From positions 868,001-932,000 of the forward strand of contig NZ_SHKO01000002.1 in assembly GCF_004217095.1 (NCBI RefSeq): DNA of 64,000 nt, given 5' to 3'. Position numbers and translations under genes: made by a program. The DNA comes from Advenella incenata (GTDB taxonomy: Bacteria > Pseudomonadota > Gammaproteobacteria > Burkholderiales > Burkholderiaceae_B). The stretch's first letter is position 1. Each line of letters opens with the position of its first letter. The notes under the pieces are model-generated. The model was not told where the DNA came from, searched no databases, and saw only the letters and a list, made by a program, of their open reading frames with translations. Shown here one piece after another: positions 1-7,670 of this stretch.

Positions 1-40
1 CTCGTGAAGTCTGGGTCATGTCCGGCGGTTGGACAGTTTT

Positions 41-376
41 TTATGAACCAATGATAAGATTTTCAAAGACGGTGAAGGTCTTTATTTTTCCAATGAATGT
101 TGCTCCATCCGCATGAAGTCGTTTTGCTTCGGGCGACAGATTAGCTTTTTTAAGAGCATCAATGTCGTCATACCAAAGCTCAGCGATACCATCAATATCG
201 GCTTCGATAACCGGAATGTCTTGGCGGAAACGCTCCTCCACAATATTGGACTGGATATAACGCCGAAGGCCCGGAACGGCGTGTGCCAGCGGGGCGTGTT
301 TCTCCACCCAGTGGGTCATGAATTCTTCGTGTGACATGCCTTCTTTTCGTGTAAGCAACGAAATACTTTTGATCAT
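41..376 (-). CDS. EthD-domain protein
   Basis: A 111-residue single-domain protein of the dimeric alpha/beta-barrel EthD type. The N-terminal strand and helix (ISLLTRKEGMSHEEFMTHW, then EKHAPLAHAVPGLRRYIQS) match the family pattern of a strand, a H/W-containing helix and a conserved G-L-R-R-Y. The C-terminal half has the second ferredoxin-like unit (AELWYDDIDALKKA). Such proteins are small cytosolic accessory enzymes of catabolic clusters; EthD itself is needed for ether degradation, but no substrate can be assigned here. It starts 22 bp after the stop of the upstream Bug receptor on the same strand, so the two probably form an operon. A GGGGA ribosome-binding motif precedes the ATG. Length is usual for the family. 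Confidence 0.8.
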   Translation of the reverse strand: MIKSISLLTRKEGMSHEEFMTHWVEKHAPLAHAVPGLRRYIQSNIVEERFRQDIPVIEADIDGIAELWYDDIDALKKANLSPEAKRLHADGATFIGKIKTFTVFENLIIGS

Positions 377-398
377 TTAGAGTTTCCCCGAGAGTAAA

Positions 399-1367
399 TT
401 ACTGTACAACAATATCAGCCGTTTTTATGACGGTTGTCCATAGTTTAGAATCGTTCGTGATTCGTTCGCCTAATGCACTGGATGTACTGGAAGCTGCGTC
501 CATGCCCAGAGTATGAAGACCGTCCTTGTACTTGGAGGATTCGGCAACTGTTTTGACAGCCGCGTTAAGTTTCTCGATCACTTCTGCGGGCGTTCCAGCG
601 GGTGCGAAAACCCCATACCAGCTAAGTGGTTCAAAGCCCTTTAAGCCCAATTCAGCAAAGGTAGGAGTGTCGGGAAGGGTATTTATTCGTTTACTGGAAG
701 TGACGGCAAGAGCACGCAAATTTCCCGCTTTAAGCTGTTCCTGACCCGCCACGGCCGCATCCACGACAAACGTAATTCTGCCGCCAATGACATCAATGAG
801 TGCGGGCGCTGTTCCCTTGTAAGGTATGTGCTGAATATCGATGTTCGCACGGTTCTTTAGCAATTCACCCCATAAGTGCCCTGAACTTCCGGGACCGGCT
901 GAGCCGAAAGTGACCGTGCCGGGATTCGCCTTTGCATATGAAAGCAAATCATTCAGCTCTTTTGCGGGAAAATCTTTATCAGTGAAGAGTACGCTGGCAA
1001 ATGTTGAAGTCAGACTAATCGGTGCTAATTGGCTGACTTTATAGCTTAATTTCTCTCCAAAAAGAGCGGGGTTAACCGTCATCATTCCTGCTGAAGAATA
1101 TAACAGCGTATATCCGTCTGGGTTTGCATTGGCAACGAACGAGGCTCCGATAGCGCCGCTTGCTCCTCCCTTGTTTTCGATATAGATTTTTTGATTAAGT
1201 TCTTTTGACAACTCGTCGGCAAACAATCTTGCTGAGGTAGTGGCCGATCCGCCTGGAGCGAAAGGAACAACTAGTCGGATTCCCTTTTCCGGAAATTCTG
1301 CGTAAGCAACCGAGGACGCAATTGCTAACAAGCTTATTGCTATACCTGACTTGATTAATGATTTCAT
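399..1367 (-). CDS. Bug family (TctC-type) tripartite tricarboxylate transporter substrate-binding protein
   Basis: A 322-residue periplasmic receptor. A signal peptide of about 23 residues ends at AYA/EFPEK. The mature protein shows the family hallmarks in order: RLVVPFAPGGSATTSAR (first ligand loop), IENKGGASGAIGA, NPDGYTLLYSS, HIPYKGTAPALIDVIGGR and LPDTPTFAELG. Bug proteins bind small, mostly anionic organic ligands and either feed a TctAB membrane pair or act as sensors. No tctA/tctB lies nearby, as is common for orphan Bug genes in Alcaligenaceae. It is the first gene of a likely two-gene operon with the EthD protein. The ligand is unknown. Confidence 0.93.
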   Translation of the reverse strand: MKSLIKSGIAISLLAIASSVAYAEFPEKGIRLVVPFAPGGSATTSARLFADELSKELNQKIYIENKGGASGAIGASFVANANPDGYTLLYSSAGMMTVNPALFGEKLSYKVSQLAPISLTSTFASVLFTDKDFPAKELNDLLSYAKANPGTVTFGSAGPGSSGHLWGELLKNRANIDIQHIPYKGTAPALIDVIGGRITFVVDAAVAGQEQLKAGNLRALAVTSSKRINTLPDTPTFAELGLKGFEPLSWYGVFAPAGTPAEVIEKLNAAVKTVAESSKYKDGLHTLGMDAASSTSSALGERITNDSKLWTTVIKTADIVVQ

Positions 1368-1412
1368 AAAGATTCCGTACGTATAGAACTGATTTAAGCC
1401 GAATTTATTTGA

Positions 1413-1703
1413 TCATTGAAGTATCTTGAGATACGTATTGATTGCATCAGCAATGGCGTCAGGCTGTTCTGGCAACAGAGCGTGGCCAGCGTCAGCAATT
1501 TGAGCGGTGGTTACACGCTCATCTCCCAGGTCGTGGCTTAATTGCCAGCTATCGCTCTTTGACCAAGTATGCCAAACCAGAAATGTGCAATAAGCCTCAT
1601 CAAAAATCTCCTCATTAATTTGTTCTTTGTTCGCAGCTGCACACTGTGTTTGAATCGTGATGTGAGCGACCGAGTTTGTATATTCAAATTGTTGTTGGAA
1701 ATG
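1413..1703 (-). pseudogene. C-terminal remnant of an alpha/beta hydrolase
   Basis: The minus strand is open for 96 codons between a TAG (1704-1706) and a TGA (1413-1415), with no ATG, GTG or TTG in a good context. The translation ends with AQIADAGHALLPEQPDAIAD and a short amphipathic helix. That is the usual C-terminus of alpha/beta hydrolases, with the catalytic His in D-A-G-H. The nucleophile half is missing, so this is a truncated gene rather than a small functional one. It sits directly upstream of the Bug/EthD operon on the same strand and head-to-head with a full-length hydrolase gene, suggesting a catabolic operon that lost its enzyme. Confidence 0.6.
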
Positions 1704-1875
1704 CTAATCTGTTTTGATAATTATGTCAATAAGTTATACTATTGACCTTTATGAGACATAATATTTAAACTTTCGAGCTTTGACTTTTTCCAATCCAAGC
1801 CATGACCAAGGCGACGAAAAAAAGTGAACAATAGGTGTGCTATGAATTTCCGGTAATTATAAAAAGGAGACATAA

Positions 1876-2898
1876 ATGAAATATTTAGGACTGATGGCAA
1901 CTTTGGGTGTGTCAATTTCTTTGTTCGGCTGCGCATCCAATAAGACTGAAACCGGCCCGATGAGCATTGCTAAACAAGGCAGCTTCTTTGTTGGCGGAAA
2001 AAATATCAAATCAAATTCGGTATCAAACTTACCCATCTACTCGTCATCGGGGACAATTGCGGTAGACCAGGTATATGTCCACTACCAAAAACCGACAGAA
2101 GCAAAAAATACATCTGTGGTCTTAATCCATGGTTGTTGCTTGACCGGCAAGACTTGGGAGTCTACCCCGGATGGCCGAATGGGATGGGATGAATTATTCG
2201 TACGGAATGGTTTTTCTACGTACGTCGTGGATCAAGCCTCGCGAGGTCGGTCTGCCGTCGATCCATCGACCCTCATTGCAGTCAAAGGTGGTCGCCAGAC
2301 TTCTAAGCAATTGCCGATGGTGAATCACGTATCGCAGGAGGATGCGTGGGAGGTTTTCCGTTTCGGACCCAAATATCCAGAAGTTTATCCTGGCATGCAA
2401 TTCCCACTAGATGCTCAGGCAGAGTTCTGGAAGCAAATGGTTCCAGACTGGATAAGAGCATTACCCAAACCAACTCCCACGGTGCCCGCATTGTCTGAAC
2501 TGGCTCAGAAAATCAATGGCGCAGTGCTTATTAGCCACTCCCAATCTGGTATTTTCCCCTTTGAAACGGCAAAATTGAACCCTGCTGGTATCCGTGCAAT
2601 TGTATCGATTGAACCAGGCGCGTGCCCTGCAGCAGATGAAGACTTGTCTTATCTGAAAGGTATCCCTGTATTGGTTCTTTGGGGCGATTATGTGAACAAA
2701 TCTCCACGCTGGGAACCGCGGCTAAAGGCATGCAAGGAATTCGTAGAAGCAGCGAATAAAGCAGGAATCAAAGCACAAAATGTGATGTTGAGCGATTTAG
2801 GCATGACTGGTGCGTCACATATGCTCATGCAGGACAAAAATAGCATTCTGATAGGTAAATGGTTGATCGGTTGGATTAACCAGAACGTGAAAAGCTGA
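1876..2898 (+). CDS. alpha/beta-hydrolase lipoprotein (esterase-like)
   Basis: A 340-residue protein. The N-terminus is a lipoprotein signal with a lipobox ending at Cys19 (SLFGC), so it is probably anchored in the envelope. The hydrolase fold shows an oxyanion region H-G-C-C-L-T-G (85-91) followed by W94, a nucleophile elbow SHSQSG with Ser222, acid candidates Glu246 (IEPGAC) or Asp271 (WGDYV), and a late His315 (ASHMLM). It therefore keeps a plausible triad. The start is supported by AAAGGAGACATAA just upstream. AT-richer than the core genes to the right. The substrate is unknown; an ester, lactone or polyester oligomer is possible. It stands alone on the plus strand with about 170 bp of upstream regulatory sequence. 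Confidence 0.8.
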   Translation: MKYLGLMATLGVSISLFGCASNKTETGPMSIAKQGSFFVGGKNIKSNSVSNLPIYSSSGTIAVDQVYVHYQKPTEAKNTSVVLIHGCCLTGKTWESTPDGRMGWDELFVRNGFSTYVVDQASRGRSAVDPSTLIAVKGGRQTSKQLPMVNHVSQEDAWEVFRFGPKYPEVYPGMQFPLDAQAEFWKQMVPDWIRALPKPTPTVPALSELAQKINGAVLISHSQSGIFPFETAKLNPAGIRAIVSIEPGACPAADEDLSYLKGIPVLVLWGDYVNKSPRWEPRLKACKEFVEAANKAGIKAQNVMLSDLGMTGASHMLMQDKNSILIGKWLIGWINQNVKS

Positions 2899-2969
2899 TT
2901 TTTTTATCCGAGTTTTTACCTATAGCGCAGCTCTGCGCGTTCCATTGGGGGATAAGAAAACATCAGGGG

Positions 2970-3036
2970 AAAGCCAGTACATCAATATTTCGATTGTGCT
3001 TGATGAGTTACCGTCGAAAACGGTAGGGCTGGCTTT
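2970..3036. other. predicted three-way-junction secondary structure in a 470-bp gap
   Basis: Within the gene-free stretch 2899-3367 three perfect inverted repeats are nested as in a three-way junction. The closing stem is AAAGCCAG (2970-2977) with CTGGCTTT (3029-3036). The first inner hairpin is CATCAA (2980-2985) with TTGATG (3000-3005). The second is TACCGT (3009-3014) with ACGGTA (3020-3025), loop CGAAA. The 3' arm ends in only four T residues, so it is not a clear intrinsic terminator. It may be a 3'-end structure of the hydrolase mRNA, a small RNA or a mobile palindromic repeat. A further inverted repeat ATGCCAC/GTGGCAT lies at 3133-3159. Confidence 0.4.
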
Positions 3037-3096
3037 TCACCAGCATGTATAGTTGTATTCGCTATGCTAATGAGTAAGCACAGCAGTGGCGACAAG

Positions 3097-3243
3097 TCAT
3101 GTTACGGGGTAACTCCCTCTATCTGCACCAGGATGCCACGCGTCGGCGTTTAGTGGCATGTCCGGCGTATAGAGTTGGGCATGGGCGTCAACCAGGTGCG
3201 TCTCGCGCAGGGTGGGCATAACCGCCGGCGCTGCGGGACGCCA
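3097..3243 (-). pseudogene. possible C-terminal gene fragment, family not recognised
   Basis: The minus strand is open for 48 codons between two TGA codons. The translation (MPTLRETHLVDAHAQLYTPD, then a short Pro/Asp-rich tail ending PVT) has protein-like composition and third-position GC bias but is too short to be a convincing gene. It may be the tail of an enzyme gene once linked to the binding-protein gene that starts at 3368. I do not recognise the family. Confidence 0.25.
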
Positions 3244-3367
3244 TCAGACAGCATAATTTCAGCTGCTGGAATTTCTCAAATGCTGCATTGACTCAGCACT
3301 GCCTCCCCCCTATCGTGTACTTCACTTGACCGCCATCGATTCCACATAGAGAAATAGGATACAACAC

Positions 3368-4447
3368 ATGAGTCGTTCAGCTAACTGTCCACCGCAACCC
3401 TCACTCCCTAGCGCCGTCAGACGCACCGTACTCATGTCGCCCGTCCTGTTCGCAGGGGTGAGCACCCTCGCGCAAGCGGCGCCTTTCTCGTCGAACAAGC
3501 CGGCACCGCTGCCGGTGGGCCAGATGCCACTACAGGTCTATGGCAACCTGGATACGCTGGAGTTTGCGCCCGTGCTGCTGGCTGGGGCGACCCGTGAGGC
3601 CGGCCGCATAGAGATCAAGCGCGGCGGCATCTTGAGCCTGTATGATCAAAAAAGCGATTTGCCCAACCTGAAGGCCAAGGGGCGCTCGCATGCTGCCACG
3701 AACTCCGAAACCCAGGCCCTGCGCTATTCGATTGCCAACCCTGATTTGCGTATTATCTTCACGGTGTCCGAAGGCGTATACCGTATCGTGGCGCGGCGCT
3801 CGGCGGGTATCAATACCTTGGCCGACCTGCGCGGCAAGCGCATTGGCACGATGCCCAGGACCTCTTCGGCGTATTACCTGCACCGCTGCCTGGTAAGCGC
3901 TGGCGTGAGCGATGAGGAAGTGACCGTCGTGCCCTTTGTATCAGGCACCGATAAGCCGCTGGCCATGATGAAGCAAGCCCTGCTAAAGCACGAGATCGAC
4001 GCCGTGACCATCTGGGAGCCGCAGATGCAGCGCTGCGCGGATGCGCTGGGCGCGGACGCCGTCTCTTTCTTTAATGCAGCGGACTACCGCGAGCAGTTTA
4101 GCCTCATGAGCACTCAGGCCAACCTGAACGATCCCATCCTGCGCCCGCGCATCGTGTCTCTTGTGCAGTCGCTGGTCATCGCCTCGGAACAGATTCGCCG
4201 CGATCCACTACCTGCCAGAAAATTGGTCGCCGACGCAACCCGGCAGGATATCAACGTCATTGAGCGCGCCTGGCCGCACAATACCTACCCCGGCACACTG
4301 CTGGGCAATCTGCTGGACACGATGGTCGAAGAAGACGTCTGGGTTGCCAAGGAAACGGGGAGAGCGCCGCGTAGCCGCAGTCAGCTGGCGCCTCTGATCG
4401 ACGATTCTATTTTGAACGAAGCGCTGCGGACGCAGTGGCTTCTCTAG
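3368..4447 (+). CDS. ABC transporter substrate-binding protein, NitT/TauT (SsuA-like) family
   Basis: A 359-residue periplasmic binding protein of the NMT1/THI5-like fold that serves nitrate, taurine, sulfonate and related ABC importers. The N-terminus has a twin-arginine-like signal (VRRTVLMSPVLFAGVSTLAQA), so export by Tat is possible. The core has the family region LADLRGKRIGTMPRTSSAYY (strand-loop binding motif) followed by HRCLVSAGVSDEEVTVVPF and the hinge stretch EIDAVTIWEPQMQR, where W-E-P is typical of SsuA-type proteins. No ATPase or permease gene is adjacent; both sides hold only short fragments, so the gene looks like the survivor of a decayed import/oxidation cluster. The substrate cannot be named. 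Confidence 0.8.
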   Translation: MSRSANCPPQPSLPSAVRRTVLMSPVLFAGVSTLAQAAPFSSNKPAPLPVGQMPLQVYGNLDTLEFAPVLLAGATREAGRIEIKRGGILSLYDQKSDLPNLKAKGRSHAATNSETQALRYSIANPDLRIIFTVSEGVYRIVARRSAGINTLADLRGKRIGTMPRTSSAYYLHRCLVSAGVSDEEVTVVPFVSGTDKPLAMMKQALLKHEIDAVTIWEPQMQRCADALGADAVSFFNAADYREQFSLMSTQANLNDPILRPRIVSLVQSLVIASEQIRRDPLPARKLVADATRQDINVIERAWPHNTYPGTLLGNLLDTMVEEDVWVAKETGRAPRSRSQLAPLIDDSILNEALRTQWLL

Positions 4448-4498
4448 CGCCCGAAGTCGCCATTCGTGGGGTTGTCCCGATGGGGCACCACCCACGTG

Positions 4499-4714
4499 TC
4501 ACTTAACCAAACGATCTTGACTCACGTATACGGCACGTAGAGAGGGGCATCTTTGTTTGTCTTGGGCAGGATCCAGACGCGAAGAAATAAGTGTCTCGGG
4601 CTCGACGGCCCGGCGAAAGGGGGCTGGCATCTGCACAATTTCGCCCACCGTGGCATAGTCAATACCACCCAGACGAGTGGTTGGCCGGGCTTTGTTGGTA
4701 TCGAAGCGGCCTTC
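4499..4714 (-). pseudogene. possible remnant of a flavin-reductase-like protein
   Basis: Most of the 295-bp gap between the binding protein and the next Bug gene is taken by a minus-strand open frame of 71 codons between TAA (4715-4717) and TGA (4499-4501). It lacks a start codon in a suitable context. The translation contains RPTTRLGGIDYATVGEI followed by a Pro/Arg-rich tail. The R-L-G-G-x-D-Y-A-x-x-G-E pattern resembles the C-terminus of FMN-binding flavin-reductase-like proteins, from memory and unverified. If right, a two-component flavin monooxygenase cluster may once have stood here. Confidence 0.35.
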
Positions 4715-4742
4715 TTATGTCCATAGCATCCAAAAATTCGAA

Positions 4743-5780
4743 TCAATTTATCTTGAGCGCGTGATCTCGGATAACAGTCGCAATATCTTGCGCCTCTTGA
4801 CGATATCTGGCGGAAAACTCTTCCACATTCTGCAATTCAATAACAATGCCCTCATCATGCAACCGTTGCTGAGTGGCTTCATCTTTGAGCGCCTCCTGAA
4901 TCGCCGCGTTAAGCTTCGCTAACGTTTCCGTGGGCGTGCCAACCGGGGCAAAGATCCCGAGTGCGCCCGCCGCGTTGAAACCTGGCGCACCATGTTGCGC
5001 AATGACGGGCAGATCAGGAAAGGCGGGACTTGGATCGGGTGAGCCGATTGCCAGCGCACGTACCGCGCCGCTTTGCAGATGACCAGCTGCCAAGGACGTT
5101 GAGCTAAAGATTGCTTGCACACGACCTCCCAACATATCCGTCAGCATTTGTGCTGCGCCTTTGTACGGCACCGGCGTCAGCTTGAGTCCGAACGAGGCAT
5201 TCAGGTACTCCAGGGCGAAATGGTTAGGTGAGCCGATCCCGCTGGTCCCAAAGTTGAAATGGTTAGGCTGTGATTTGACCAACGCCAAGAACTCATCAAA
5301 TGTCTTTGCCGGAAAATCGGCAGGAACCAGCAGCAAGGTGGTCGGCCGACCCACCGACGCGACCGGCTGCAGATCGTCAACCGGATCGAACGCCAGGTTT
5401 CTATCCAGCGCCCTGCTTATCTGCAGCGAGGTATACGCCGTGAACAGAATGGTGTGCCCATCCGGGCGCGTCTTGGCAATCTGCCCGGCAGCAATGGCAC
5501 CCGCCGCGCCGCCTTTATTCTCCGGCACGATCGTGCGATTCAGGATAGGGCCCAAAACCCCTGCAAGCTGACGAGCCACCGTATCAACAATGGCGCCGGG
5601 CGGATAGCCGATGATCATCGTCAAGGGAGAACTTGCTGGTGCCGCTGATTGCGCAAACCCGGGCGATGTCACCAACACGGCGGACACTGCGCCAACACGG
5701 AACAGCTTTTTCAGCCATGCGGATGAACCTGCTGCACGCATTAACTCGACGCGACGCAGCAGAGAAGAAAACGAGGGCAT
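4743..5780 (-). CDS. Bug family (TctC-type) substrate-binding protein
   Basis: A 345-residue periplasmic receptor, second of three Bug paralogues in this region. The signal region is long (a basic stretch, then LKKLFRVGAVSAVLVTSPGFAQS); an internal Met14 would give a more ordinary length. Family landmarks are MIIGYPPGAIVDTVARQLAG, VPENKGGAAGAIAAGQIA, RPDGHTILFT, PVPYKGAAQMLTDMLGGR and FPDLPVIAQHG. The first ligand loop reads GYPPGAIVD instead of the more usual PFPPGGATD, which may alter ligand choice. AGGAGG lies 6 nt before the ATG (5787-5793), fixing the start. It diverges from the porin gene at 6180 across a 399-bp spacer. Confidence 0.92.
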   Translation of the reverse strand: MPSFSSLLRRVELMRAAGSSAWLKKLFRVGAVSAVLVTSPGFAQSAAPASSPLTMIIGYPPGAIVDTVARQLAGVLGPILNRTIVPENKGGAAGAIAAGQIAKTRPDGHTILFTAYTSLQISRALDRNLAFDPVDDLQPVASVGRPTTLLLVPADFPAKTFDEFLALVKSQPNHFNFGTSGIGSPNHFALEYLNASFGLKLTPVPYKGAAQMLTDMLGGRVQAIFSSTSLAAGHLQSGAVRALAIGSPDPSPAFPDLPVIAQHGAPGFNAAGALGIFAPVGTPTETLAKLNAAIQEALKDEATQQRLHDEGIVIELQNVEEFSARYRQEAQDIATVIRDHALKIN

Positions 5781-5915
5781 GCATGCCTCCTAAATTGTTG
5801 TTGTTGGTGGTGGGATAAAACCAGCGCCGTGATGTGCAGACTCGATCTCTACTCCAGATCAATGAGCCCCAGTATAGGAAGGCACTGCGCCTGCTGTCTA
5901 TTGGTTTTTCGCCGC

Positions 5916-5938
5916 TTTCCGTGCTGTGGAAAGTGCAA
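5916..5938. promoter_or_regulatory. first copy of a TTTCC-N7-GGAAA dyad upstream of the porin
   Basis: The site TTTCC GTGCTGT GGAAA is followed by GTGCAA. A second copy with 17 of 23 matching positions stands at 6083-6105. The dyad and its repetition in the spacer between divergent Bug and porin genes suggest a shared operator. The regulator is unknown. Confidence 0.4.
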
Positions 5939-6082
5939 GCCGCCCGGCACGACAAGCGCAGAGATCAGCAACAGCACGCCGATGCCGACCGTTCGGCAAT
6001 GTGTGGTCACCGAACGCTTACTACATCGCTTGCGACGGAATGATGCGCTCGCGCAATACACACTTGTGTGGCTGTTGGCAAT

Positions 6083-6105
6083 TTTCCATGGAGCGGAAAG
6101 CGCAA
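6083..6105. promoter_or_regulatory. second copy of the TTTCC-N7-GGAAA dyad
   Basis: The site TTTCC ATGGAGC GGAAA is followed by GCGCAA. It lies about 75 bp before the porin start codon, close to where a promoter would be expected, and 167 bp from the first copy. Nothing else recognisable is present in the 5781-6179 spacer. Confidence 0.4.
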
Positions 6106-6179
6106 AGTTTTCGTTTGTGCGAACGGGATACCAAAGCGAATATTTAAAAAGGAATAAAACAATCAATCAGGAGACATGA

Positions 6180-7292
6180 ATGAAAAAAGAAGTGATGGCT
6201 ACCTCGCTAATAATGTTCGGGTTAAGCATTCCTCAAGCGAAAGCATCCGTGACGCTCTATGGAATTGTCGATGCTGGCGTCGTATATCAGAAAGTGGATG
6301 GAACATGGAACGGCGCTGATTATTCAGCAAGGAATTCCGGCTTCATTAGTGGGGGGCAGTCTGCAGGCCGATGGGGGATAAAAGGTGCCGAGAATCTTGG
6401 TAATGGCATACGGGCCGTATTTCAACTGGAAAGTGGATTTGACATAGGAGACGGAAAAAGCACTCAAGGTAATCGACTGTTTGGGCGCCACGCGACGGTA
6501 GGCTTGAAAAGTCAAGAATGGGGTCAATTGGACTTGGGTCGGCAAACCAACATGGCATCCAAATACGGAAATTCGACCGTAGATCCGTTTTTGGGTGGGT
6601 TTAAGCAGTCAGCGGTAGGCTCTTCGTTTAGCGCGATGGGCACGGTGCGCTATGACAATATGGCCATGTACCGTACACCGACCATAGCAGGATTTCAATT
6701 CGGGATTGGTTACTCTTTTGCGATCGATGGAGAGCAAAATTGGGGGCTCAACGACGCGAATACGAAAAACGATCGTGCCATTACGACTGGAATAAAGTAT
6801 GCGCGCGGTCCTCTTGCTATGTTTGCAGCCTATGACCAAATCAATCTCGGAGAAGCCGACAGTAAATTCACCGCTTGGTCTCTTGGCGCGTCCTATGATC
6901 TGGATGTGGTTAAGTTGTCCATGGCATTCGGTCAAACCAAGGATGGCTGGTTTGCAGGCCGAAACTATGGACCGCTCGGTACTGGCACATTCGTTTCTGC
7001 CGAGGGCTTAAAAGTCAATTCCTATATGGTCGGCGTGGTTGCCCCATTGGGCAATGGCTCGATCAGGGCCTCCTGGCAGATGGCTGATCCCACGCACGGC
7101 GCGAACGCTAGTGCCAGCGGTGCGTTCGTTGGCGACAATTTATCAAGTCAGCAAGTCCTTTCGCTTGGTTATACCTATAGCATTTCAAAGCGAACCAGTG
7201 TGTATGCTTATGGGTCGTATGCCAAACATGTACTCTTGCAGGATGACCTGACTTCTACACTGTTCAGTGCGGGGCTGCGTCATACGTTTTAG
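6180..7292 (+). CDS. outer-membrane porin (Gram-negative trimeric porin family)
   Basis: A 370-residue porin. A short signal peptide (MKKEVMATSLIMFGLSIPQAKA) is followed at once by SVTLYGIVDAGVVYQK, the strand-1 signature of beta-proteobacterial porins. Further family blocks are SAGRWGIKGAENLGNGIRAV, FQLESGF, LFGRHATVGLKSQEWGQLDLGRQ and YGNSTVDPF (constriction loop region). The protein ends in LFSAGLRHTF with a C-terminal Phe, the usual BAM recognition signal. It forms a general diffusion channel. CAGGAGACATGA precedes the ATG. Lying between Bug genes, it may help the same ligands cross the outer membrane. Confidence 0.93.
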   Translation: MKKEVMATSLIMFGLSIPQAKASVTLYGIVDAGVVYQKVDGTWNGADYSARNSGFISGGQSAGRWGIKGAENLGNGIRAVFQLESGFDIGDGKSTQGNRLFGRHATVGLKSQEWGQLDLGRQTNMASKYGNSTVDPFLGGFKQSAVGSSFSAMGTVRYDNMAMYRTPTIAGFQFGIGYSFAIDGEQNWGLNDANTKNDRAITTGIKYARGPLAMFAAYDQINLGEADSKFTAWSLGASYDLDVVKLSMAFGQTKDGWFAGRNYGPLGTGTFVSAEGLKVNSYMVGVVAPLGNGSIRASWQMADPTHGANASASGAFVGDNLSSQQVLSLGYTYSISKRTSVYAYGSYAKHVLLQDDLTSTLFSAGLRHTF

Positions 7293-7319
7293 TGTTGCTA
7301 CCCTGATCGTCATCTGCCA

Positions 7320-7637
7320 TCAAGGTTTGAAAAAAGACGTAGGCACCATCAAGCGCGTTTCTTGCGATAAAAGATATCCCGCCTGCGCACTTTCCTTCAA
7401 GTAGTCCAGCCATTTGGGGTCGCGCTGTAAGGTGGCGCGCCTTTGTTCACGGTCGGCCGCGTTCTGGTAAACCCAGATATGGGTATAGCTATTAACGTTG
7501 CCCGTCTCGGTTTGCAGGTAGGCCAGCGGCTCGCCCAAGTGATGTCGCTGGATATCGAACCCGCTCTGGGCGTAGAGCGACAGGTGTTTTTTCAAGGTGC
7601 CAGCCCGGCAGGTGTAGGTTCGTACGTCGTAAAGCAT
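7320..7637 (-). CDS. NIPSNAP family protein
   Basis: A 105-residue dimeric alpha/beta-barrel protein. It opens with MLYDVRTYTCRAGTLKKHLS, the standard N-terminal strand and helix of NIPSNAP proteins, and contains the second family block NSYTHIWVYQNAADREQRRA followed by LQRDPKWLDYL. Bacterial members are small proteins often encoded in catabolic operons, with isomerase or chaperone-like roles proposed but not settled. Its start lies 33 bp after the stop of the Bug gene on the same strand, so the two are probably co-transcribed. This parallels the Bug + EthD pair at the left end: a receptor followed by a ferredoxin-like small protein. Confidence 0.85.
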   Translation of the reverse strand: MLYDVRTYTCRAGTLKKHLSLYAQSGFDIQRHHLGEPLAYLQTETGNVNSYTHIWVYQNAADREQRRATLQRDPKWLDYLKESAQAGYLLSQETRLMVPTSFFKP

Positions 7638-7670
7638 CAGATGGTTTTCCTTTTAATGAATGAACGGCAA

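Noticed and set aside
3133-3159. ATGCCAC/GTGGCAT inverted repeat as a transposon end
   Set aside because: Only 7 bp, no transposase or target duplication nearby; kept only as a note in the 2899-3367 gap.
5849-6166. Open frames on both strands in the spacer upstream of the porin
   Set aside because: Composition is not protein-like, they overlap the promoter region and repeated dyad, and no ribosome-binding site or recognisable family is seen.
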